Source: JAZDFP01 sp043801445 (GTDB lineage: Bacteria; Planctomycetota; MHYJ01; JACQXL01). Taken from it: a stretch of 64,000 nucleotides of DNA. Below the pieces are notes generated by a model that made no database searches, was not told the origin of the DNA, and saw only the letters and a program-made list of their open reading frames with translations. Positions 53,099 through 60,556 of this stretch are shown here, one piece after another. Location of the stretch: NCBI GenBank assembly GCA_043801445.1, contig JAZDMB010000057.1:1-64000 (forward strand). The letters run 5' to 3'. The translations under genes were made by a program, and so were the position numbers. Numbering within the stretch: position 1 is the stretch's first letter; the number at the start of each line of letters is the position of its first letter.

Positions 53099-55720
53099 AT
53101 GACCGGTTTGAATCTAAATTCTATTCAAAGCACTAAAACAGATATGACCATGCACTTTGACCCTAAAACCGCCACCGGTCTTTCTGAAACCGAGGCAATC
53201 CGCCGTTTTCAGGAAGAAGGATCCAATGAATTGCCGTCCACCGGTAAACGCAGCATTTTTGCTATTGCGTTTGAAGTAGTCCGCGAACCTATGTTCATCA
53301 TGTTGGTAGCCTGCGGCAGCCTGTATCTTTTTATGGGTGAACCGTTAGATGCAATTATGCTTCTTGGTTTTGTCTTCATCGTTATGGGTATTACTATTTA
53401 CCAGGAACGCAGAACCGAACGCGCGCTCGAAGCGCTGCGCGATTTATCCAGTCCCCGCGCATTCGTGATTCGGGATGGCTGCCGAAAACGCATTGCCGGA
53501 CGCGAGGTAGTTCGAGGCGATTTGATTATTCTCGCCGAAGGCGACCGGATTCCCGCGGATGCTATTATGCGCTATGCCATTAATCTCTCGGCTGACGAAT
53601 CCCTTCTCACCGGCGAGTCGGTACCGGTCCGCAAAATTGCCCTGGACGATTCTATCGCTCTCGGTAAACCGGGCGGCGACGATATTCCTTTCGTTTTTTC
53701 CGGCTCGCTTGTCACCGGCGGACAAGGCGTAGCTGAAGTTCTGGCTACCGGCCTGAAAACAGAGCTCGGCAAAATCGGCAAAGCGCTTCAGAAGGTTGAA
53801 ACTGAAGAAACCTTATTACAAAAGGAAACGAGGCGGTTGGTTCGCAACCTTGCGGTTGTCGGATTATCTCTTTGCGCATTTGTCGTTGTTTTTTACGGGC
53901 TTACGCGCGGCAATAACGCCCAAGTATGGCAGGAAGGCTTTCTGGCCGGAATCACATTGGCTATGGCTACGCTGCCCGAAGAATTTCCCGTGGTGCTTAC
54001 TATCTTCCTGGCGCTTGGCGCCTGGCGTATCTCGCAGAATCGCGTCCTGACGCGCCGGATGCCGGCGGTAGAAACACTGGGCGCCGCCACCGTTCTCTGC
54101 ACTGATAAAACCGGAACTCTTACCCTCAATCAGATGTCCGTCCGCCAGCTTTATGCGAATAACGAACTTATTGATACCGACGACCCAAAACACAAAACTC
54201 TGCCGGAGCATTTCCACCGGCTTCTGGAATATGGAGTTTTAGCCAGCAAAAGCGACCCTTTTGACCCGATGGAAAAAGCTCTCAAGTATATCGGAAATAA
54301 ATTTCTCGCGCGGACCGAGCATTTGCATGAGAATTGGAAATTAATTCATGAGTACCCGCTCTCGCCATCGCTTCTGGCTCTTTCACACGTTTGGCAATCC
54401 AAGGAAGGCCACAATTTTATTATCGCCGCCAAGGGGGCGCCTGAAGCGATTGCCGACCTTTGTCATTTAGAGCCAAAGAAAAAGGATGAGTTAATGGCTC
54501 AGGTCGTCACCATGGCCAATGAAGGCTTGCGAGTCCTCGGTGTCGCTCAGGCGCAGTTCAGCAAACAAAATCTGCCGGCGGAACAACATAATTTCCCGTT
54601 TGAATTTATCGGGTTTATCGGCTTGGCTGACCCGGTACGGCCTGCGGTGCCGGATGCTATCCGCGAGTGCTACACAGCCGGTATCCGCGTTATCATGATT
54701 ACAGGCGACTACCCCGGAACAGCCCAGAACATCGCGCGGCAAATCGGATTGCGAAATCCGGAAGCGGTTATTACCGGTCCCGAGTTGGATGCCATGAGTG
54801 ACGAGAAACTAACCGGACTGATAACCAAAGTGAATATCTTCGCGCGTGTCGTGCCCGAACAAAAACTTCGTCTGGTTACCGCCCTTAAGGCAAATCGTGA
54901 AATTGTAGCGATGACCGGCGACGGCGTTAACGATGCACCGGCGCTCAAGGCAGCCCATATCGGCATCGCTATGGGAAGCCGCGGAACCGATGTGGCGCGG
55001 GAATCATCGGCGCTCGTTCTTCTGGACGACGATTTCTCATCCATTGTCCAGGCGGTCAAGATGGGACGCCGTATTTTTGACAATATCAAAAAAGCGATTT
55101 CGTATATCTTCGCGGTCCATGTGCCCATAGCCGGGCTTTCCATCATTCCGGTCTTTTTCAATGATTGGCCGATTCTTCTGTTACCCATGCATGTGGTCTT
55201 TTTAGAACTCATCATTGACCCGGCTTGCTCGACTATCTTCGAAGCGGAGAATGCGGAGAAAAACCTAATGAAACGTCCGCCGCGCAACCCCAATGAACGG
55301 CTCTTCAGTTTGAAAGGAATCGCGCTTAGTCTCCTGCAAGGCGTTAGTGTCCTAATTATTGTCCTAGCGGTTTCCATAATCGTCGGACGACTGGGTCATC
55401 CGGAAGAAAATTCCAGGCGGGCGTTAACCTTCATCACGCTTGTCGCAGCAAATCTGGGACTTATTCTGACCAACCGTTCCTGGACGCGGACCATTATCTC
55501 GATGTTCAAAGAACCGAACCGGGCCCTTTTTTGGGTTATGGGAGGCGCGGTGGTTTGCCTGTACCTGATTCTGAATGTCCCGTTTCTGCGCGAGCTTTTT
55601 CACTTCAACCCGTTACACACAACTGATATTGCGCTCTGCGCCGGCGCCGGCATTGCGAGTATCCTGTGGTTTGAACTGCTTAAAGTCATCACAAACAGAA
55701 AAGCCGAATCATCCTCATAG
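53099..55720 (+). CDS. P-type cation-transporting ATPase
   Basis: 873 residues from ATG 53099; a TTG at 53090 is in frame. It is P2-type (Ca2+/cation pump). The N-terminal cation-ATPase domain LSETEAIRRFQEEGSNELP, the A-domain LTGESVPV (about 170), CTDKTGTLT (phosphorylated Asp, about 334), KGAPEAI and GDGVNDAPALKAAHIGIAMGSRGTDVARE are intact. TM4 has LPEEFPVV, a variant of the SERCA PEGLP. Eight to ten membrane segments are expected. Codon usage is GC-richer than most of the window, as in the M42 gene upstream; the pair may share a history. Confidence 0.93.
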   Translation: MTGLNLNSIQSTKTDMTMHFDPKTATGLSETEAIRRFQEEGSNELPSTGKRSIFAIAFEVVREPMFIMLVACGSLYLFMGEPLDAIMLLGFVFIVMGITIYQERRTERALEALRDLSSPRAFVIRDGCRKRIAGREVVRGDLIILAEGDRIPADAIMRYAINLSADESLLTGESVPVRKIALDDSIALGKPGGDDIPFVFSGSLVTGGQGVAEVLATGLKTELGKIGKALQKVETEETLLQKETRRLVRNLAVVGLSLCAFVVVFYGLTRGNNAQVWQEGFLAGITLAMATLPEEFPVVLTIFLALGAWRISQNRVLTRRMPAVETLGAATVLCTDKTGTLTLNQMSVRQLYANNELIDTDDPKHKTLPEHFHRLLEYGVLASKSDPFDPMEKALKYIGNKFLARTEHLHENWKLIHEYPLSPSLLALSHVWQSKEGHNFIIAAKGAPEAIADLCHLEPKKKDELMAQVVTMANEGLRVLGVAQAQFSKQNLPAEQHNFPFEFIGFIGLADPVRPAVPDAIRECYTAGIRVIMITGDYPGTAQNIARQIGLRNPEAVITGPELDAMSDEKLTGLITKVNIFARVVPEQKLRLVTALKANREIVAMTGDGVNDAPALKAAHIGIAMGSRGTDVARESSALVLLDDDFSSIVQAVKMGRRIFDNIKKAISYIFAVHVPIAGLSIIPVFFNDWPILLLPMHVVFLELIIDPACSTIFEAENAEKNLMKRPPRNPNERLFSLKGIALSLLQGVSVLIIVLAVSIIVGRLGHPEENSRRALTFITLVAANLGLILTNRSWTRTIISMFKEPNRALFWVMGGAVVCLYLILNVPFLRELFHFNPLHTTDIALCAGAGIASILWFELLKVITNRKAESSS

Positions 55721-56096
55721 TAGCGATGCTACTATAATAACATTGAAACAATCCCGCCCCAGCGGGGTGTCTATGTGACTAATCAAATCTGTGTAATCCC
55801 TGCCCGTCCGTAGTCCTAACTGGACGCAGGCGGGTGTGGCTTCCAACCATTTTATTCGAGATTATCATTGACTCGGATTGGATTAGAAGGTAAAATGACA
55901 ATAAATAAGTAAGGTGTCACCGGATTGCCAATGCCAAATATAAAGAATTGCTAAATGAATGCAATAAATTACTAACGACTGAAATACTAAAAATAGAAGA
56001 ATTCGGGGGAAGCAATGTATAATTTCGGAATTGAGTATTGTGTCCCAAGAATACCAAATCCCAAATGCTTAAAACACTAGAAGGATTAATGAAAAA
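55721..56096. other. Intergenic gap of 376 bases
   Basis: It contains dispersed repeat copy 2 (55795-55888) and an AT-rich stretch. A 30-codon open fragment (about 55930-56022, ...YKELLNECNKLLTTEILKI...) could be the remnant of a helical protein tail. It has no start and is not annotated as a gene. Confidence 0.45.
55795..55888. repeat. Dispersed repeat, copy 2
   Basis: Reverse-complement partner of 33100-33192. It includes TGTGTAATCCC on the left and GTGTGGCTTCC on the right of a CTGCCCGTCC/CAGGCGGG dyad. The same flanks bracket a different palindrome at 56926-56975. Confidence 0.75.
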
Positions 56097-56900
56097 ATGA
56101 CTCGTATATTAGCCATTATATTGATTGTTATTATAGTTATTGGTGTACCGCTATTGGCAGGGTTATTAACTAATAACGCTGAGTGGGGGATTGTAACTGG
56201 TACATTACTGGTCGGGCTCGGTGCGATATTCCAAAGTTATATTGTAAATTTAATATGGTATCCAGAACTTCATATATCTATTAGTTTGAAACCCAATGAT
56301 GATGATTGCCATAAGATTCCGGTTGATATACTTCGACAAACGATAAATAGCAAAGTTGTTGATAGTGCTGATGCATATTACTTTAATTTACGAGTCAAAA
56401 ATACCGGGAATGTTGTAGCAGAAAATGTTGAGGTGGCTATTTTAGGATTGTGGAAAGAAGAAAATAGTTTATATAAAAAGGTGGATTTCCCGCCAATGAA
56501 TATATATTGGCGACACGACAGAACGATTGTAGTAAAAGATAGAATTGTACCTTTGATGGACACACATTTTACTTTAGGTCGCATAATACATCCAGAGGCA
56601 AATTACGACAGACGAATGCATTTTTCATTACTGCCTATCGTAGAGATGAATAGCAATCCCCACATTTTATTGCCTGGTAACTACCGTCTAAAGATTGGGA
56701 TGTCCGCTAAAAAGGTAAAGACCATTGTTCAAACATATCATCTATGGTTTAATGGTCAATGGGATAGTGATGAAAATATAATGTTGACTAATAATATTTC
56801 TATTAGACCAATAGAAAATATTACTGAAAAGGAATGGATTCTTATTAAGAGTGAAACTACCCAGTTAATGCTACGGAGAAATTACAGGAGAAAGGAATAA
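56097..56900 (+). CDS. Hypothetical membrane protein
   Basis: 267 residues. Two N-terminal membrane segments (about 4-24 and 32-55) precede a soluble domain with a CARDB-like core (YFNLRVKNTGNVVAENVEV). An AAGGA lies upstream, although it is better spaced for an overlapping three-codon ATG-AAA-AAA frame. Codon usage is AT-rich, unlike the ATPase upstream. No family is recognised; function unknown. Confidence 0.6.
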   Translation: MTRILAIILIVIIVIGVPLLAGLLTNNAEWGIVTGTLLVGLGAIFQSYIVNLIWYPELHISISLKPNDDDCHKIPVDILRQTINSKVVDSADAYYFNLRVKNTGNVVAENVEVAILGLWKEENSLYKKVDFPPMNIYWRHDRTIVVKDRIVPLMDTHFTLGRIIHPEANYDRRMHFSLLPIVEMNSNPHILLPGNYRLKIGMSAKKVKTIVQTYHLWFNGQWDSDENIMLTNNISIRPIENITEKEWILIKSETTQLMLRRNYRRKE

Positions 56901-56937
56901 TATGCGTAAGGGTTGCTTTATTAGAATCTGTGTAATC

Positions 56938-56967
56938 CCCGCCTGAACGAATGTTCATTCGGGCAGG
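56938..56967. repeat. CCCGCCTG/CGGGCAGG palindrome
   Basis: CCCGCCTGAACGAATG and CATTCGGGCAGG form a dyad flanked by TGTGTAAT and TGTGGCT, the same flanks as in the dispersed repeat at 55795. It is just downstream of the hypothetical membrane protein. Confidence 0.7.
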
Positions 56968-57016
56968 TGTGGCTACGTTTTTTCTCTTACCCTATCTTCT
57001 ACATACTTCATACTAC

Positions 57017-57808
57017 CTACTGTCTTAACACCACCACATCAAACGTATTATCCGCTATCGCCGGCTGGTTGAGCAGGATTGAAATACCGGTGCCTTGCGG
57101 TAGCCCCGGTAACAGGAACAGTTGTCTAATCGGCTGGTCTTGATTTGTGGGTATAGAATATCCTAAAATTACTCCACCATTCAAATCAGGGTCACCCAAA
57201 GGCGGATATAACCCGCCTACTTGTAATGCCGGAATCGTGATGCTGATAACCTTATAACTCAATTTAAGTTTAGTCACCGCGCCATCGGCTATTTCGCCTG
57301 TAGCAACCGGCGGAGTTAGCGGTCTTGTTGCTCCGCCCGGAACAAATGATAATTTCTCCGGCGTAACCGCACCGTCGGCAATTTCGTCTGTGGATACAGG
57401 CGGTGTTATGGGCCGGGTAACGGACGGCGGAACAAAAGACAATTTCGCCGGAGTTACGGCACGGTCTGCAATCTTTTCGGTCGTGACCGCATTTCTGGCT
57501 ATTTTCTCGCTGGTAACTGACCGGTCTTGGAGCCGTGAATTAGTGACCTGTAAATCTCCGATTTTCGAGGTGGTAATCGCGCCGGCGGCAATCTTTTCGC
57601 TTCTCACTGTGCCATCTCGTATCTTGGAGCCGGTCACGGCATTATCAGATAGTTTGGAGCCGGTCACCGCACCGGCGGCTATCTTTTCAGTTGTTACAGC
57701 ACTGTTTTTTATCTTGGCAGATGTTACCTGTTCATCGCCGATTTTCGGAGTAGTTACCGCCCCGTTGGCGATGTGTTCGGTTTTTACTTCACCTGGACTT
57801 AAAGCCAT
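57017..57808 (-). CDS. Repeat protein resembling tail-fibre or collar stalks
   Basis: 263 residues from ATG 57808, with AAAGG 6 bases upstream; the longer TTG frame starts in a repeat. Residues about 5-185 hold roughly 15 units of a 10-11-residue motif of the type AVTTxKIAxG and SKISDxx. This pattern occurs in phage tail-fibre shafts and in some bacterial surface proteins. The last 70 residues form a separate domain (ISITIPALQVGG, DVVVLRQ). It pairs with the unknown gene 100 bases upstream (57910-58587). Function uncertain. Confidence 0.65.
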   Translation of the reverse strand: MALSPGEVKTEHIANGAVTTPKIGDEQVTSAKIKNSAVTTEKIAAGAVTGSKLSDNAVTGSKIRDGTVRSEKIAAGAITTSKIGDLQVTNSRLQDRSVTSEKIARNAVTTEKIADRAVTPAKLSFVPPSVTRPITPPVSTDEIADGAVTPEKLSFVPGGATRPLTPPVATGEIADGAVTKLKLSYKVISITIPALQVGGLYPPLGDPDLNGGVILGYSIPTNQDQPIRQLFLLPGLPQGTGISILLNQPAIADNTFDVVVLRQ

Positions 57809-57821
57809 AAAATACCTTTCT

Positions 57822-57893
57822 GCCACTAAGACACAAAGGCACAAAGAGGAAAAACCAAGAATTTAATTCTTAGTGTCTTCGTGCCTCTGTGGC
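57822..57893. repeat. CACAAAG inverted repeat
   Basis: GCCACTAAGACACAAAGGCAC pairs with GTGTCTTCGTGCCTCTGTGGC. It fills the gap between the tail-fibre-like gene and the unknown gene upstream. Confidence 0.65.
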
Positions 57894-57909
57894 AAATATT
57901 TTTTCCTGA

Positions 57910-58587
57910 TTACGCTATCACCGCTCTCAGGGCCTTGGTCCAGAGCCCGGAGTTGGCCGGGACGCTGGTGTTCACCCATCGGAAGAATCCGTAGAAACTA
58001 TCGCCGGCATTCTTGTCGCCGCAATCAATGGTAAAGCGGGCCTTTCTGGAGACCACGGTCTTTTTGGCGTCCTCATACCCCTCGGGCGGCATCTCGCCCT
58101 TGGGCACGAGTAGCCACCGGCATTCAATTCCGTCGGCCAGGGGATGCATACTGACTCTGGTGGCGTCTTTTTCGGTCTGGGAGCGGACTTCAATCACGCC
58201 GCCGCCGATGGCTTTCAAGAAGATATAAGGAACGAGTTCAATCTTGCCGCGCGGGGTCGGCTCAATATCGCGGACGGTCAGTCCCAGGTCGCTCTTATCG
58301 GTGTTTGAGAGAGGGCCGCAATAGTTCCGGACGAAGGTGCGGATTTCCTTTTCGTATATCTCCCTTATCTCGCGATGGGCCAGGACATCAGTCCGGTTCC
58401 GGGTGGTTTTATTCTGGGCCGTCCAGTATAATGGCTCATACTCAGCCCGGCGGGCTACTAATGCCGTCACGGCCGGAGCCGGAATGCCCCAAGCCACCGC
58501 ATTCGTAACTACCAGGTTCACAAAATTACCCTGCCAGGGGTAAAAAGCATTGTTATCCTTCGGGATAAACTGTTTTCCTTTTGACAT
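57910..58587 (-). CDS. Conserved-looking hypothetical protein
   Basis: 225 residues with no signal peptide. It begins MSKGKQFIPKDNNAFYPWQG and contains REIREIYEKEIRTFVRNY, IEVRSQTEKDATRVSMHPLADG and FYGFFRWVNTSVPANSGLW. I do not recognise the family. It reads like a cytoplasmic protein with a helical N-terminal half and a beta-rich C-terminal half. AAAGGAGA lies upstream of the ATG. A seven-unit dyad array (58628-58774) begins 41 bases upstream of the start codon and may regulate it. The fibre-like gene follows downstream in the same direction. Confidence 0.65.
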   Translation of the reverse strand: MSKGKQFIPKDNNAFYPWQGNFVNLVVTNAVAWGIPAPAVTALVARRAEYEPLYWTAQNKTTRNRTDVLAHREIREIYEKEIRTFVRNYCGPLSNTDKSDLGLTVRDIEPTPRGKIELVPYIFLKAIGGGVIEVRSQTEKDATRVSMHPLADGIECRWLLVPKGEMPPEGYEDAKKTVVSRKARFTIDCGDKNAGDSFYGFFRWVNTSVPANSGLWTKALRAVIA

Positions 58588-58627
58588 AATTATCTCCTTT
58601 CACTTTATTAGGTTATCGCTACTGGCT

Positions 58628-58774
58628 AAGAGTATATGCTCCCGGCTTAAGAGCATATGCTCCCGACTTAAGAGCATATACTCCCAACTTAAGAGCATAT
58701 ACTCCCGACTTAAGAGCATATACTCCCGACTTAAGAGTATATGCCTACAACTTAAAGGTATCTACCTACGACTC
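58628..58774. repeat. 21-bp tandem array of dyad sites, 7 units
   Basis: Seven units of exactly 21 bp, each with a near-palindrome GAGYATATRCTC followed by a CCCGAC-type spacer; the last two units are degenerate. The 21-bp phase equals two helical turns. It lies immediately upstream of the gene at 57910-58587 and could be an operator array. An open frame on the plus strand through it is a by-product of the 7-codon period. Confidence 0.9.
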
Positions 58775-58996
58775 TTAGGGAAATCATCCGCTTTACGGTC
58801 TCAAATCACCTCCTCTCTGCAATGCGGAATGGAGAACTCGGAATACGGAATTACTCCGCACTCCGCATCTCTCGTTGGCTGTCCCCCGAATTATCCCCCG
58901 AATTCATATCACAATGCCCTGCATCCCAAGTAAATCAAGCATTACAAAATCAGTGGTCTGTCCCGCGTTCGATCTCAGATGAAGGAAATAAAACGA
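58775..58996. other. Gap between the dyad array and the esterase gene
   Basis: It contains an ATGCGGAATGGAG/CTCCGCAT-type hairpin near 58822-58870 and repeated CCCCCGAATT words. No gene is visible. Confidence 0.4.
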
Positions 58997-60385
58997 TTAA
59001 TCCAACTTATCGCTTCTCTTCTTTTTACCTTCTATGTAGGGTTTTAATGTATTAATGACATTGTCCTCAGCCGCTGAATGTCCCATACCGGGAATCACAG
59101 TCCGCTTATAATTAGGATAGCCAAATTTCTTGAGCAGTGCTTCAGCTTGGTCAGCTTGAGGTTCAATACCCGGTGAACCCTTTTTGCCAAAGGTGAATTC
59201 GCGGTGAGGGTCTTTTTCACCGGTGATTAGATGTATTGGGAAATTAAGGATGTCTTGTGAAAACTGGTCATTTAGAACTGAGTATCCGCGCGAATTGAAA
59301 TTCGCACAAGCAGGGACGGCACCATTGAGCAGGTCCGGGTGCTTGAAAATCATCATATATGTAACATTACCACCGCCGGAAAATCCTGTAATATAAACTC
59401 GGCTCTCGGCATCATAGTTTGTCTGAAGGTCATTGATGATTGCAAGCACGCCTTGTTCGTCCCAGTCAAACGGTTGCTTCTGACCTTCTTCAATAACCTC
59501 ATCCGCGTAAAACTGGCGGTATTTATTAAGCATATCGCCTTGAATGGGGTTGGTATTTGAGAATGTGCACGGCGCAACAAGTATGTAGGAAAGTTTTCCT
59601 CGTCTATTAGTGTAACTTGTGGCTATTCCATTGAAGTTGCTTCCAGCACCATCAACGCAGATGAGCACAGGCCATTTCTTGTCTTTTGCCCGCTTAAAAT
59701 CTTTAGGAAGCGAAAAATAGTACTTAATTGGATGGGTTGATGTTGGTTTTAAGATTACATTGTTAGCAGCAGCATTATCAAAGGCATTCTTAAATGCGGG
59801 CAGGAGTTTTTCAGGTGGCTTTAGCGCCAGAGCCCGGTCTGCTATATTACCAGCTCTATCAAATTTCTTTGCTTTTACCAGATTATTTACGGCTGAAGCT
59901 ACTGCTGTCCAACGGCTCTCAGAAGGAGCAAGTTCAATCGCCGCAAGGAGGTATTTATCAGAACGCTCTTTTACCTTAGGGTCTGATTCCTGTGCTACGG
60001 AATTAGAAAGGCTGTCATAGTATCCTGCTACGGTGCGGTTAGTGGAAGTAACTTTCGTTTCCCACGCCTTGTTATCCTCATCTGTTGCAGTATCTTCGCA
60101 TGCGGTTGCCTGCTCTTTCAGAGACTTGAGTTTCGGATTGGTTGCATCTGCCGATTCAGCCTTGTCATCACACAGACGTGACTGTGTGCCGAGTTTCTTT
60201 GAGATGCACCACTCGCCAAGTTTTACCCATTCCACAGCAATGTTCTTGAATGTGGATTGTTCCTGTTTTGTTAATGATGATGTATTCTGCGTGCTGGGAG
60301 TTTCTGCTGGTATAAAAATAATACCCTGAATTATTGCTATAGTAATTATGAAAAAGACAATTCTGAGAATAAGATTATTTTTCAT
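58997..60385 (-). CDS. Secreted alpha/beta-hydrolase (esterase/PHB-depolymerase-like)
   Basis: 462 residues. A signal peptide or membrane anchor (about 7-27) is followed by a helical, TPR-like N-terminal region (about 40-210). The catalytic part shows PVLICVDGAGSNFNG, ITGFSGGGNVTYMM (nucleophile Ser, about 330), TGEKDPHRE (Asp) and GMGHSAAE (His). It resembles poly(hydroxyalkanoate) depolymerase or feruloyl-esterase-like enzymes, probably periplasmic. Substrate unknown. Confidence 0.8.
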   Translation of the reverse strand: MKNNLILRIVFFIITIAIIQGIIFIPAETPSTQNTSSLTKQEQSTFKNIAVEWVKLGEWCISKKLGTQSRLCDDKAESADATNPKLKSLKEQATACEDTATDEDNKAWETKVTSTNRTVAGYYDSLSNSVAQESDPKVKERSDKYLLAAIELAPSESRWTAVASAVNNLVKAKKFDRAGNIADRALALKPPEKLLPAFKNAFDNAAANNVILKPTSTHPIKYYFSLPKDFKRAKDKKWPVLICVDGAGSNFNGIATSYTNRRGKLSYILVAPCTFSNTNPIQGDMLNKYRQFYADEVIEEGQKQPFDWDEQGVLAIINDLQTNYDAESRVYITGFSGGGNVTYMMIFKHPDLLNGAVPACANFNSRGYSVLNDQFSQDILNFPIHLITGEKDPHREFTFGKKGSPGIEPQADQAEALLKKFGYPNYKRTVIPGMGHSAAEDNVINTLKPYIEGKKKRSDKLD

Positions 60386-60556
60386 ATTGTGACCTTAATC
60401 AGATAATCATAAATGAGTATTCATTTAAGTCCCTATTGACGGAACTGGGACGCCATCTGTTCCTCTGGGCTGTCCCCATAATTCCGTCTCACTGCATCTA
60501 GCCCCGACATTCGTCGGGATAAGACCCAGTAAAGTCCCTAATGGGACTAACTGGCT
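60386..60556. other. Short non-coding gap
   Basis: It has the words CCCCGACATTCGTCGGGATAA (a dyad) and GTCCCTAATGGGACTAA near 60504-60550. These are possible hairpins downstream of the FN3-repeat gene, but no U-run follows. Confidence 0.4.

Noticed and set aside
55930..56022. Helical ORF fragment upstream of the hypothetical membrane protein
   Set aside because: It has no start codon in context and is only about 30 codons; at most a decayed gene end.
57017..58587. Prophage
   Set aside because: There are no integrase, capsid, terminase or lysis genes, only one fibre-like repeat protein.
58550..58933. Plus-strand ORF of 127 codons with LKSIYSR repeats
   Set aside because: It only reflects the 21-bp (7-codon) DNA array; it has no ribosome site and runs against the neighbouring genes.
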